A stretch of 64,000 nt of DNA from Carnegiea gigantea. Its lineage: Eukaryota > Streptophyta > Magnoliopsida > Caryophyllales > Cactaceae. A program made the position numbers and the translations under genes. Location of the stretch: NCBI GenBank assembly GCA_029747015.1, contig JAKOGI010000103.1:514501-578500 (forward strand), in the 5' to 3' direction. Below are positions 35,641 to 46,910 of this stretch, piece by piece (positions within the stretch are counted from its first letter, which is position 1; the number at the start of each line of letters is the position of its first letter). The notes under the pieces were generated by a model. It was not told the DNA's origin. It searched no databases and saw only the letters and a program-made list of their open reading frames with translations.

Positions 35641-35660
35641 TTGAAATTTCACGATCGCTA

Positions 35661-35946
35661 TATAAATAAAACATTCTATTCACATATCAATGATATACAC
35701 AATCACCAAACATATATAGCTCCTATGATTGCTACAAGAAAGTCTATTGATCACTAACCAGTATCTTATGTAAAAACTTATAGTAAAAACATGATTTGGG
35801 ATTGATATGTTTGATGATCAATAGTTTTAGTTTAAATGATCATCAACACTATATTTGGTGATCAATTCTAAGAGAGAGACAAACAATACCTCTATGCATT
35901 TATCCTACTCATCCTATATAAAATCTCATCCTACTGGAGTAACCCC
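35661..35946. mobile_element. right arm of the inverted-repeat element
   Basis: The last ~175 bp, ending CATCCTACTGGAGTAACCCC, are the inverted counterpart of 26739-26870. They are also a direct counterpart of 38735-38909. A TG/CA microsatellite starts immediately outside the terminus. Confidence 0.6.
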
Positions 35947-35949
35947 TTA

Positions 35950-36026
35950 TGTGTGTGCGTGCGTGTGAGTGCGTGTGTGTACATACACACATACATACAC
36001 ACATACGTATGTGTGTGTGTGTGTAT

Positions 36027-36076
<50 letters not shown>

Positions 36077-36112
36077 GTGTGTGTGTATTTATACATACAC
36101 ACACATCTGGAT
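35950..36112. repeat. compound TG/CA/TA microsatellite
   Basis: Alternating (GT)n, (AC)n and (TA)n tracts directly abutting the right arm terminus. Confidence 0.95.
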
Positions 36113-36119
36113 CTTCCTA

Positions 36120-36386
36120 GACTCATGAAGTTGAGAACTTCTCTCTTTATTTTCTCTCTCATTAGGGTTCCCACCTTCCATGCCGTCCCAGGGTGGTATT
36201 ACTCATACACTCAATTTCTTTAAAAAAAAAATTATGAGTTGTTTAATTTTAGTATAGAAATTGGTAGAGAAATAATTGGATTGAAGTAACGAGCTTTAAT
36301 TTCCGGATTAAATTCCTTTTTTTGGGTGCAGTAGATTAATTATGTATTAGTATTAGACAATCCCATATTTTCATCCCTTATCTTGT

Positions 36387-36450
<64 letters not shown>

Positions 36451-36454
36451 TATA

Positions 36455-36515
<61 letters not shown>

Positions 36516-38734
36516 TTAATTAAGTTTGCGATCTTCTGTTTTGGTTGATTTTGTGAAGGAGGGGGGTTATGTCAGTATAGAATTTTTAGGAGCTCAGTTT
36601 AGAGTTTTCTTTTCTTTCAAAATCTTGAGAATTGTTAATCTTTTAATTATTATATGTATGTAGTTAATGATTCATCTTGTTTTGTTTGAGATAAGAAATA
36701 ATTAATAATAGTTAAAATCAAAACTAATGTGATTGAATTGTGAAAGAAAATCATATGAATCTAATAAATTGAGGTTGGAATCTCGTTTGTCGATAAAAAG
36801 ACATCTGAAATCTCAAAGTTTAGGGAAAAAAATTAGTGTTGATTTGAGTATCATAATCTATTATGATGAAGACAATATTTTACACATGCCAGTATATATT
36901 AAAATTAGAACTTTAAAACTAAAATATCTATTAATAAACAAAAACCTAAAGCATTTGGATAAATTAAATAAGCTAAAGTTTTAGATCTGATGAAGCTGAA
37001 ATATACACAAAGTAATTAAGGTCAAAAGGATATATCATGATTCATCTTAAGTTCCTATTTACCAAAATTTATATTTATCAAGTTTGACCAATTATTTTTG
37101 TTCAACATATATATTATTAAACAATCTTTGTTTATCTAAATTCTAAGTTTATGAACATTAAAAACTGTGCAAGTTGCGTGCATCAGTCTTTCATTTTAAT
37201 CTGATCGTTTTCCATGGATAAGCACCTATGCTATCATGCAATTTAATTTCTAGTCACTTACGTTAATGTTTTGGACAGTAAGAAGATCATTATAAAATTA
37301 AGGATCTTCAAGATTGATAAATTTGAATAGACAAGTTTAATGGATGTATAACTATGTAATTTTCAATATCTTAAGTCAATATACTAACTTTAAAAATGGG
37401 AGGGATTTTTTTTTCTCCTTCCGACCTAAGAATGAGTTTCAAGACGTAACACTGGGAAAAATTCAGGCAAGGATTAATTTGGGTTCGGTCAAATTTGGCA
37501 TTCTGATAAAACAGCATTTTTGGACCCTATCCAAATTGCAAATTACATCTTGACCAAAATCGAAGCTGAACCTAAAAGCTTGATGTCCGAACCCAATTGT
37601 CTGAATCTAAATCCGAATTTTCAATGTTCGAATTTGATTATCTGAACTTTTGACTGAAAATTCAAAAGATTTTAGACTAAAATTGCACATAAATCGATTG
37701 ATTGAATTTGTCCAAACGCGAGTTGGTCGCATAATTCAGACAATCTGAACCCGAATTGTCACATCCAAACCTAACCCACATTTCAATTTGGACATAATTG
37801 ATTGTCCGAATTTTACATCTAGAAAAAATGTCATGACCAAGTTCCATTTTTGGGGAGGCAGACAAATTCGAGTAATCGGGTCGGACAGATTTTTGCTAAT
37901 TTCATAAGGCGAATTGAAATTAGTTTAATAATTGCTTATGAATAAGGGTTTAACTGAGCTAAAAGCTTGCTGAGCCGACAAAGGTAGTGCTTAGACTCAA
38001 GGTTGAATGCACGTTGTTCAACTCGGTGCTCAGCTCTGAATTTCGCGTACTCTTTTTGTATGTGATTTTCAAATTCAACGCTGTAATCAAAGTCAAGTCC
38101 CAAATTTTACCTAAAATATATAGGTTGGAATAAAAACTTGGTTGATTCTAGTGGTAATTTGATACTCTCCATACAAGTAATTTTTTTTTAAAAAAATAAT
38201 CAGTCAACCAAGCTTTGCTGCACCTGAGCTTGGTGAGCCAATTTGGCTCCGCTGCAGCCCATAGTAGACGATATTTTTGGTCAAAGTATTTTGATTTTGG
38301 TCATGTTTTTCTTTTAAAGTATGTTAGTTTGATTTTGGTGCGAAAAATAGATAAATTTTAATAAATCGCGATATTTAAAGGGAAGAAAGTATGACATTTA
38401 AAAAGCATAAATCATGTATGACGCATGCAAATTACATAGATTTGGGCATGTTTTTTAATGCTGAAATGCGTACACATGTGGGTCGCCTACTCACCCAACA
38501 ATTGGTGCGTTTGCTACTGCACTTTGTTATTGAGGTCACGGGTTCAATCTTGAATTTGCTGACTTTTTTGTTTTCAACTTTTTTTTTTTTGGCATTTTAT
38601 TTGTTTCTTGTTTCTTCAATTTATGAAGTTAAATATTTTATTTTATATACTTGAGCAATCGATTGTATCAAGCTGAATATTTTATTTCACTCACTTGACT
38701 ATTTCCCGAATTGATAAACCCAGGACTATAATAC
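36120..38734. repeat. segmental duplication, copy B
   Basis: Direct copy of 22029-24993 without the MITE of that copy and without the H+-ATPase gene. It begins ACTCATGAAGTT directly after the microsatellite and ends at GGACTATAATA, where an arm-type repeat (38735-38909) begins. It therefore lies between two same-orientation copies of the arm plus microsatellite. Confidence 0.93.
36391..36513. repeat. (TA)n microsatellite expansion in copy B
   Basis: About 120 bp of TA repeats, interrupted once by TTTTTATATC, between TTGTCAAA and TCATTAATTAAG. Copy A has only CATATATATCATTAATTAAG at the same place. Confidence 0.95.
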
Positions 38735-38909
38735 AAAACTTATATTATAAACACAATCTAGGGTTGATATGTTTGGTGATCAATAGTTTCAGTTTAAGTA
38801 TACTTCAGTACTATATTTGGTAATCACTTTTGTGAGAGAGACAAACAATGCCTCATTGCGATTACCCTACTCATCCTATATAAAACCTCATCCTACTGGA
38901 ATAGCCCTT
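38735..38909. repeat. third copy of the arm repeat
   Basis: Direct match to 35772-35946: AAAACTTATA, GGTTGATATGTTTGGTGATC, GAGAGAGACAAACAAT, CTACTCATCCTATATAAAA, CATCCTACTGGAATAGCCC. A TG/CA microsatellite starts just outside, as at the other two copies. Confidence 0.8.
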
Positions 38910-38914
38910 TTTAT

Positions 38915-39008
38915 GTGCATGTGTGTACACACACATACATACACACACGCACGTGCGCGCGCACACGTATGTGTATACGTGTGTGTATATATATATAGAC
39001 ACACACAT
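38915..39008. repeat. TG/CA/TA microsatellite
   Basis: Mixed (GT)n, (CA)n, (GC)n and (TA)n tracts next to the third arm copy. Confidence 0.9.
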
Positions 39009-39114
39009 GATTATTGGTTGCCCACTTCTCTACTCTACCTTACTCAATGGTGAACTTATTAGGAACAAAATAGTCTATTATTTTGCTATTTAGTTCACTA
39101 TTTTGCTATTTTCT

Positions 39115-41250
39115 TTAACTTTTCCCTTTTTGTTTACAAAGATTAATGGAAGAAGAGTTGGATGTCTCTCCACATGAAAGAGTGCATCCAACCACATCAG
39201 AATACAAAATAATGTTTTGCTCCAAAGAAGATGATGAATCACAGGAACTAGCCAAGGCAATCATATAACCCGATTTAGAAAGCCAATTAGCTACCATGTT
39301 AGACTCGCGATAAATATGAGAAATGATACAATGAATCGTCGTACTCAGATATCTCGAAGCATCTTGTAAAATTATGGAGACTTGCCATGGAATAAATATG
39401 TGCCCTTTAAGTTTTGTATAACAATAATGTTACGTCCTTCAATATTAGTTTCTTGAACCTTACTTCAACTGGTGCATGAACACGATCTTGCAATGCTCTT
39501 GCCTTCGCAGCTAGGATGGTAGAATCTCCATAGTGTGCTGCTCTCTCCTCGGTGACTTTACTGTCCAATCTCTGATGATGAATCCTCCCACAGCTAGTTG
39601 CATGTGAGCAATTCATCTTGATTTTGACAAGTATGCTATAGAAGGGTATTCCACCCCCCAAGAAATTTTGAGGTGGAACATAAATAATGACCACCCCCCG
39701 CCCCGTCAAGAAAGAATAGCTCAACACACAAGTTCGAATTCGCCTTTCTACATATGCCTGATTAAAAACTTCATTTTGGAAAACAATTGCATTTCTTCCT
39801 TTCCATACACTCCATAATAGATGTGTTACTTTCCTAGCTTCATCGTAGTTATGACTTTGTCTACTTTTTTGCAACAATTGTGTAATGCAACGGTGGCCAA
39901 GAAGAATATCATGTCCAAGCAATTTGTATTGTTGGGCTGAAGCTCAAACATTTTTAATACAAGAGAATTCGCAAAAAAGCAGTCATGAGATTCACTATAG
40001 TTGAGCCAAGGCCAGAAGGAAGGGTTAATGTGCACTCCTCTCCTTGAAAGGGTTTCTCGTATTGATAAGACGAGACAATTTTGCCATAAAAAGATTTTAA
40101 TCTTTGGCATGACATCTAATTTTGAAATGCATATACATGTCTACGGTGAGTCATTAACGTGGGCATTATTATGCACCACCCATGCAACTGATTTAGTTCT
40201 AAATTGACCTAAAACTGTTAACCCTGGCAAAAAGAGTCCTCCATTCAAAATTGAGATAATGGTATATTCAAAACTTTTTGAACCAACTTTTCATTCTAAA
40301 TTATTGTCTTCAGATTACTAACATACAAATTATTATTTTCTTTAATAAATTCACTCATTCTATGTTGCAGTGAGGAATATTCAAACTATTAATGTTCACG
40401 AGATTCACAAGGTTAGCATTATCAATCCAGTTATCCTACCAAAATGTAATTTCTTTCCCATTTCATACCTTCTGTAAAAATATACTTTTTTATACTAGAG
40501 AGTCATTTGCCTTAAGTTTACACTCAAGAAAGTCCGCATTTCTCAAACATTTTGGTTTCACAGTTTTTTCACCCGTAAATTATGACTATCTTGTAAAATT
40601 GCCCATGCTGCCTTACATTGATGAGTCAGAATAACTGCTTCCATTTTTCTTAGACTAACGCTACCAAATTTTTTTTGGTTGCAGTCTTTATCCCATGCAT
40701 GCCAACATTGTTGACACATTTTCAATATTTGATTTTTTACGAGAAGATCTTTATTTGTGTTATCTAATAACTCGTTAGTGTTCTTGGGTAATTCATTGCA
40801 TCTTGTGTGCTGGCAAAGTTTCTGAATGAGATTGATTAAGAATTGCTCTTCCCGCTTTGAGAAGATTGTTTTTCTTTCCCACTTTCCATTCTAGTAGTTA
40901 CTTCAGCTAGCAATTCTAAAAAAAATGGATGACTTAGGTTGCCCTTGGAACATAGGGCATCCCAAATACTTACCTAAAGTTTCTTGCTAGGCTATATTAA
41001 GCACCACAACTATCATTTGTTTCTAGTTATTGGTAGCATTATTCAAAAAACCAATGGACGATTTACGAAAATTAGTGAGTAGTCATAATTAAGTGGAGTT
41101 GTTTATAATTCATTTAGGTTTATTACAAGATGACAATTTGGCTTTGCAAAATAATAGACTATCATCAACGCAGAATAAACGTAGGACAATGGAGGTTCTA
41201 CCTGAACTCCCAATTTTGGGTCTTTGGTCGCTTTACTTGAGGCAAAGCTA
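39115..41250 (-). pseudogene. LINE (L1-type) ORF2 C-terminal half with RNase H
   Basis: Reading down the minus strand: FCVDDSLLFCKAK near 41165 (RT catalytic box, usually FADD) and GRAILNQSHSETLPAHKMQ near 40830. Then KKFGSVSLRKM near 40640, PKIKIFLWQNCL near 40105 (zf-RVT) and LLWSVWKGRNAIVFQN near 39810. Next come LAAKARALQDR near 39500 and VANWLSKSGYM near 39295 (RVT_3 RNase H). The order is that of plant L1 LINEs with an RNase H tail. Many stops and frame changes make it non-functional. A SINE and copia 2 lie on its upstream side, and RT N-terminal sequence reappears at 48507-48990. Confidence 0.78.
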
Positions 41251-41366
41251 AGTATGTTTATGCATACAGAAAATAAATAAGGGGAGAGGGAGAGAGAGTT
41301 GTACTAAATGGATTTTGAAGCCATTGTATTATGCAATGTGTTTACAAAATGGGCCACTACTTACAT

Positions 41367-41599
41367 TTTTTTTTTTTGGTTAAGGATAAGCAGGTCTAAA
41401 CTACTAGGCGCCTATCTCAGGGGTACCTCTGGGGCCTGAGCGGACCACGGGTAAGGAGATATCAAAGCCCAGGACCACCATCCGCCCACGCACAACTTTT
41501 ATGGCATACAGCCAAAGTTGTGCCCCCAGGCTCGAACCCGAGGGGAGGAGAGTGTCGTGTGTGACCCACCTGCCACACACATCTTTGACTGGGCCACCT
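41367..41599 (-). mobile_element. tRNA-derived SINE with target-site duplication
   Basis: A T run at 41367-41377 is the poly(A) tail of a minus-strand element. Near its 5' end are TGGCCCAGTCAAAGA (A-box-like) and GGTTCGAGCC, an exact Pol III B box. CCACTACTTACAT (41354-41366) and CCACTGCTTACAT (41600-41612) form a 13-bp target duplication with one mismatch. The body is 233 bp. Confidence 0.88.
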
Positions 41600-41775
41600 C
41601 CACTGCTTACATGCTGAGGGATGGAAAGTATTCTCTATGCATCCTCTCATGTTGGTGATACTTGGGAATGGAAGACTATTATGATTCTTAGAGATGAATT
41701 ATGGTTAAGATTGGTAATGAATCTGGTGCTACAAACTGTTTTCAAGGGTTTGGAAATCAGTTTGATATAAAAGAA

Positions 41776-42254
41776 TATTGGAATAATGAGAATAACAATG
41801 GTTAGAAGATTGACAGAATAAACTGAGTCATGGATAAACCACCACCTTGAAAGCAATTACGGCTCGACTACGGTGCAAATCGATACAGCCGGTTGCTCCC
41901 CAAGATTAACTCAGCACTCTTGAACACGTGCACTTCGCGGCCAAGAGTTTGGAGTATGCAGTATATGAACCCAGAAAGGCAGAGAAGAAGAAGAAAGGAG
42001 AGAAGTGTGTGTGTTAAGGGTGAGGAGGCATGCTGCTCAGCTCTCTATTTATAGAGGGAATATAGCTGTTACAAAGCCATTAAAATGGTCGTTACAAAAC
42101 CATTAAAGTGGCTGTTATGAGGCCATTAAAGGGGTTGTTACAAAACCATTAAAGTGGTGGTTATAAGACCATTAAAGTGGTGGTTACAAGACCATTAAAG
42201 ATGGTGCAGAATAAGGCTTGAAAAAACCTTGTTGCCATTACCATTGCTCTAACA
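41776..42254 (-). repeat. 3' LTR of copia 2
   Basis: Starts TATTGGAATAATG (TG changed to TA) and ends GCTCTAACA. It contains a run of about seven ~22-bp units of the form GGTTACAAGACCATTAAAGT; the other LTR has fewer. A TATTTATAG box lies near 42048. Confidence 0.92.
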
Positions 42255-42853
42255 TTCCCCCACTAATGGCATACAAGGAAAAATAGTTTAGGAAAGGAAT
42301 TCTGGGTAAGAGAGGGTCAGATACTTAAGCGTCAATATCTTTCGATTTGAATTGACACGTTAGTGATGTGAGGCAACAACCAATAGTCTAGCTAGTGAAT
42401 AAAGTTTTGAACTAGAAAGACCTCGATTGAGACCCCCACAACACATATCAATCCTTAGAACACTGCATACTCCGCGATGGACATACTAGCGCTTTTATGG
42501 CCATGCGCACACCTTGGGTCTCATAAGCGCTCTAGAGAGATAGCCTAAGTCTCTCATGGAAGGTGGCCAAACCTTCACGCTTACATAGATAATTCTATCA
42601 AGTCTATCTCAGCATAGACCACCATAACTATGGCTATGAAATTATTAAGAGTATAATATAGCTTAACCTCACAATCATCAAACGGTGAATTCATCAAATG
42701 CTTCTCACTAGCACCCCCACAATGGGTATGAATCCATTAAGAGCGTAAGCTCATCCTCTAAGCATTACCACACGCCATAGGGATAGCAGTGTAGTGCATC
42801 TTGAAAATTAATATGGTTTCGTTTGACCACTAGTGGGTATCCATCATATCACT

Positions 42854-44695
42854 TCAAGCAACAGGCTTAAGTCCCATCCCCTTCGACGTTTCCAGCACTA
42901 CTTGTCTTGTCAACCCTTTAGTAAGAGGATCCGCCATATTCTTCTCGGATCTCACATACTGTAGGGATATGACACTATGTTTCAGCAATTGTTTCACCGC
43001 ACTGTGTCTGATACAGATGTGTCTCCTCGTTCCATTATAGACACTATTGTGCGCCACTCCTATTGCTGCCTGCGAGTCACAATGTAGGAAAATACGTGTT
43101 TCGTGTTTTCCCCATAGTGGCACGTCTGCTAGTAGACCTTTAATCCATTCTGCTTCCTGACCTGCCAACTCAAGAGCAATGAATTCAGATTCCATGGTAG
43201 AGCAGACTATACAAGTCTGTTTGGCAGACTTCCACGAAATAGCCCCTCCACCTAGAGTAAATACATAACCACTAGTAGAACTTACTTCATCGTTATCAGA
43301 AACCCAGTTTGCATCACAATATCCTTCTAATACAGCAGGAAATTTGTTAAAGTGCAAACACCAATCAATAATACCTTTAAGATACTTAAGCAAACGAAGA
43401 AGTGCATCCCAGTGTTCTTGGCTAGGGTTATGCGTATAACGACTTAACCTACTGACGGCATAGGCAATGTCAAGATGAGTAAAGTTCATGAGAAACATTA
43501 CACTTCCTATGATTTTAGCATACTCAGTTTGAAACACACTAGGTCCTTTGTTCTTTTTCAAATGTATGCTAGGATCATAAGGGCTTCTCACAGGTGTTAT
43601 ATCAAAACAGTCAAATTTCTTTAACGTCTTTTCAATGTAATGTGACTGGCATAATGAAAAGCCAGTGTTGATTTTCTGAATCTTAATCCCTAAGATTACA
43701 TCTGCTTCTTCTATGTCTTTCATTTCAAAAAGAGAAGACAATAGCTTTTTAGTCTCATTAACAACGAGCAGATTCGTGCCAAAGATCAGCATATCATCAA
43801 CACAGAGACATATAAGCACACAATATGATCCAATTAATTTTGAGTATACACATGAATCAGACAAATTCACAACAAAGCCATTTTGCACTAAAGAGCTATC
43901 AAACTTTTCGTACCACTGTTTGGGAGCCTGCTTTAGACCGTAAAGAGACTTTCTCAGTCTACACACTTTGTCCTCTTGACCAAGTACCTCACAACCTTTA
44001 GGTTAGGTCATATAAATCTCTTCCTCTAAGTCACCATTAAGAAACGCTGTTTTGACATCCATTTGATATACAACAAGATCAAAAATTGCAGCTAAAGCGA
44101 TTAAAGATCTAATGGTGGCTATTTTGGTCACAGGAGAGTAGGTGTCAAAATAATCTATGCCCATTTTCTAGTCAAAGCCCCCAATGACCAATCTGGCCTT
44201 ATATTTATCAATTGAACCATCAGACCTTAACTTCTTTTTGAAGATCCACTTACTGCTAATAGGTCTACAATCCTTAGGCAGGTCAGTCAATTCCCATGTT
44301 TTGTTTGACTCAAGAGAATCTATTTCATTTTTAATAGCTTCTCTCCAGAAGGTAGTATATATGGACCTTACAGCCTCTTGATAGGTTTTGGGATCTTCCT
44401 CAATCAAGAAAATGGGCACCAATTCTTCAGTTATGACATCTATGTCCAAGTTATTTAAGGTTTCTACTAGGAATGCAGTAACAAAGTCGGGCCCAAAATT
44501 GGTTTCAGTTCTAAGTCTCTTGCTTCTTCTAGGTTCAGTCACTACAACTCTATCATCAAAACTAGAAGTAGGCAAGTTCATATTTTCAGGCACAGAATCA
44601 GATACCACATTAGGCGCTTTCTTTTTCAAAGGGAAAATATGCTCAAAGAATTTTACATCTCTATATTCAGAAATAGAATAATCACTCAATGACAT
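42854..44695 (-). pseudogene. copia 2 reverse transcriptase and RNase H
   Basis: The N-terminal RT part (44695-44168) has REAIKNEIDSLESNKTWEL and KYKARLVIGGFD, then a stop at 44168-44170. The second part (43966-42854) has [13 protein letters not shown] and the catalytic box [10 protein letters not shown], where Cys replaces the usual Tyr of YVDD. It continues into [20 protein letters not shown] and [11 protein letters not shown] of copia RNase H, and ends with ADPLTKGL. Stops between 44167 and 43967 separate the halves. Confidence 0.9.
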
Positions 44696-44845
44696 GAATC
44701 TATAAGCAGCACTGTTTTAAACATAGCCAATAAAGACAGCATCCAAGGTCTTAAGGCCTATGTTGGTACGTTTATGACTAGGTAAGACAACCTTAGCCAG
44801 ACACCCCCACACTTTCAAATATTTCAAATTAGGAGCATACCCTTT

Positions 44846-45394
44846 TCACAGTTCATATGGGGTCTGATCCAGCTTTTTGTGAGGAACTTTATTTAGGATA
44901 AAGTAAGCAGTTAATACAGCCTCTCCCCACATATTATCAGGCAACCCAGAGCTAATAAGCATAGCATTCATCATTTCTTTAAGGGTACGGTTTTTCCGTT
45001 TAGGTACGCCATTTTGTTGAGGGATATATGGGGCACTAATCTCATGTATAATGCCATTTTTCTCACTGAAATCAGTCAAGGAGTTGGTATCATATTCCCC
45101 ACCTCTGTCAGACCTAAGTCTCTTGATTTTTCGGTCTAACTGATTCTCAACTTCTGCTTTGTATTTCAAGAACGATTCCTCAGCTTCATCTTTAGACTTA
45201 AGGAGGTAAACTCTGGTATATTTAGAAAAGTCATCTACAAAGGTAATATACCATTTCTTTCCTCCCTTACTTACTGCGTTCTTAAAGTCTGCTAAGTCTA
45301 AATGTACAAGTTCAAGCAGCTCAGTCTTTCTAGTTGCTATGGACTTGAATGGTTTTTTAGCAAATTTTGCTTCAACACAGATGTCACATTTCAA
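44846..45394 (-). pseudogene. copia 2 integrase core
   Basis: It starts MKCDICVEAKFAKKPF, the end of the HHCC zinc-binding region. It continues with LVHLDLADFK (first catalytic Asp), RLRSDRGGEYD (second Asp) and PYIPQQNGVPKRKNRTLKEM, where PKRKNR replaces the usual ERKNR and the third catalytic acidic residue is not obvious. The rest aligns with copia integrases. Stops on both sides isolate it. Confidence 0.88.
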
Positions 45395-45421
45395 ACATTT
45401 TTCTGTGATGTTGTTAGGAAT

Positions 45422-46607
45422 TCACCTCATGTTCCTTAGCTTATTTATCGAAGCATAATTAATATGATCAAGTCTACCATGCCAGAAGTTCACAGACTCA
45501 GCAATATAGACAGAAGAAGCATTTCCATTAACAACATCAGAAGCAATATTCAGAACAAAAAGCCCCCCTCTATGATAACCCTTCCCAACAAAAACCCCAT
45601 TGCGAAGAATAATAATTTTTCCAGCTTTCTGGTTCACTTTGAAACCAGCAGTATAAAGGAGACTACTCAAAACTAAGCTTCTACGAAGGGAAGGTATATA
45701 CAGCACATTGTTTAAGCATAGAGATTTTTCAGAAGTAAATTTAAGGAGTACTTTCCCTTTACCCATGACTCCAGCGGTAGCAGCATTGCCCATGTAGACA
45801 TGTTCGCCATTAGGTGCATCTTCGAAGTCATGTATCAGATCCTTGTCGGCGCAAAAATGTCTTGTTGCTCTGGTATCCAGAATCCACTCCGTGGAATTTG
45901 ACACCAGATTGACCTCCAGTGTTACTGCACAGAAGATCTCAGTATCTTCAGTCAGATTGGCTTGTGCAGCAATTTGTCCGGTAGGCTTCTGGTTTGTGTG
46001 ACTGGCTCCTCCTTTGCGAAGGTTGCACTGATATGCTTTGTGGCCTGGTTTGCCGCAAATGTAACAGACAACCTTCTGCTTCTGGATCTTGCTGTTTGTT
46101 CTTTTCAACTGACTTTGAGGTTTGGATTGCTTCTGATCCCTCTTATTTTTGCCTTTGAACCTGTCTTTGTTTAAAGGCACAGAAGATTTAACAAGATTAC
46201 CTTTAGTAGAATTCAGAGACAGGAAAAACATCTTATCTTTTAGTCGATTCGCCTCTTTGGTCCTCATATGACTGATCAGTTCTTATAAGGTTATGTCCTT
46301 CTTTTTGTGCTTCAGGTGATTTCTGCAGTCACTCCTAGATGGTGGAAATTTCTCGATCAGTACATTTGCTTGTAGAATATCGCACATCTTCGTTCAGCAC
46401 CTCAGTACATAGATTCTCGCAGGCATGAACTTGTTTCATAATTAGTTTGTCATCTACGATCTGGAGCTGCAGCCATTTTCCAACAACGTATTTACTCTTT
46501 CCGGCATCATTCGAACCATATTTGGGCCCCAATTTAGTCCATATGGTCTTCGCAGATTTGAAGTTGACAAATAGATCAAACAAAGGGTTTGACATGTTAT
46601 TCAGCAA
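45422..46607 (-). pseudogene. copia 2 gag and protease
   Basis: Gag (46607-46335) contains FVNFKSAKTIWTKLGPKYGS. The next open stretch (46267-45422) has the intact zinc knuckle CYICGKPGHKAYQCN. It is followed by WILDTRATRHF, where the protease DTG/DSG triad has become DTR. A GAG-pre-integrase region with GRLDHINYASINKL comes next. The two stretches are separated by a frame change near 46270-46330. Confidence 0.85.
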
Positions 46608-46910
46608 GTAACTTCGAGCCAGTTTATTGTTCTTTTCCAGTTTCTTCTTAGTAGACTCATCTAGTGGGATGACAGGTGTCTTCGGGGCAGTAGGAGTGGA
46701 GAGAGAGCTCTCAGTATCAGTAAACTGAGAAGTGTTGTCTTCGTAAGATGTTCTAAGGACAGAACATAATCAATCTCGAGTTGTTCAAAGCATAGAAGTA
46801 GTTTCTGGGACCAACGTTTGTAGTTAGTTCCATCGAGGGGTTCAATTTTGCAGAGTTCAGGGAGATTTTTCGGGAACGATGCAGCTATTGCAGATTAATT
46901 GCTTTCAAAT

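Larger units (their letters stand above)
27267..35660 (+). mobile_element. CACTA (En/Spm) DNA transposon, decayed
   Basis: It begins CACTACAAAAACGATGCTC. Both subterminal regions are packed with TCCGACGGAA-type motifs. Two plus-strand gene remnants lie between: a Tnp2 transposase with DUF4218 and DUF4216 domains, and a Transposase_24 (Tnp1/TnpA-like) gene. The expected right terminus (TTTTTGTAGTG) is not present; similarity to the subterminal repeats stops near 35640, so the right end is lost or rearranged. Length is about 8.4 kb, normal for autonomous CACTA elements, but the coding frames carry several nonsense codons. Confidence 0.9.

Noticed and set aside
35947..36223. Open frames on both strands rich in Thr, His, Tyr and Val
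   Set aside because: Translations of the TG/CA/TA microsatellite, not genes.
41500..41590. tRNA gene on the minus strand
   Set aside because: A and B boxes are present but no cloverleaf or acceptor stem can be drawn; poly(A) and target duplication mark a SINE.
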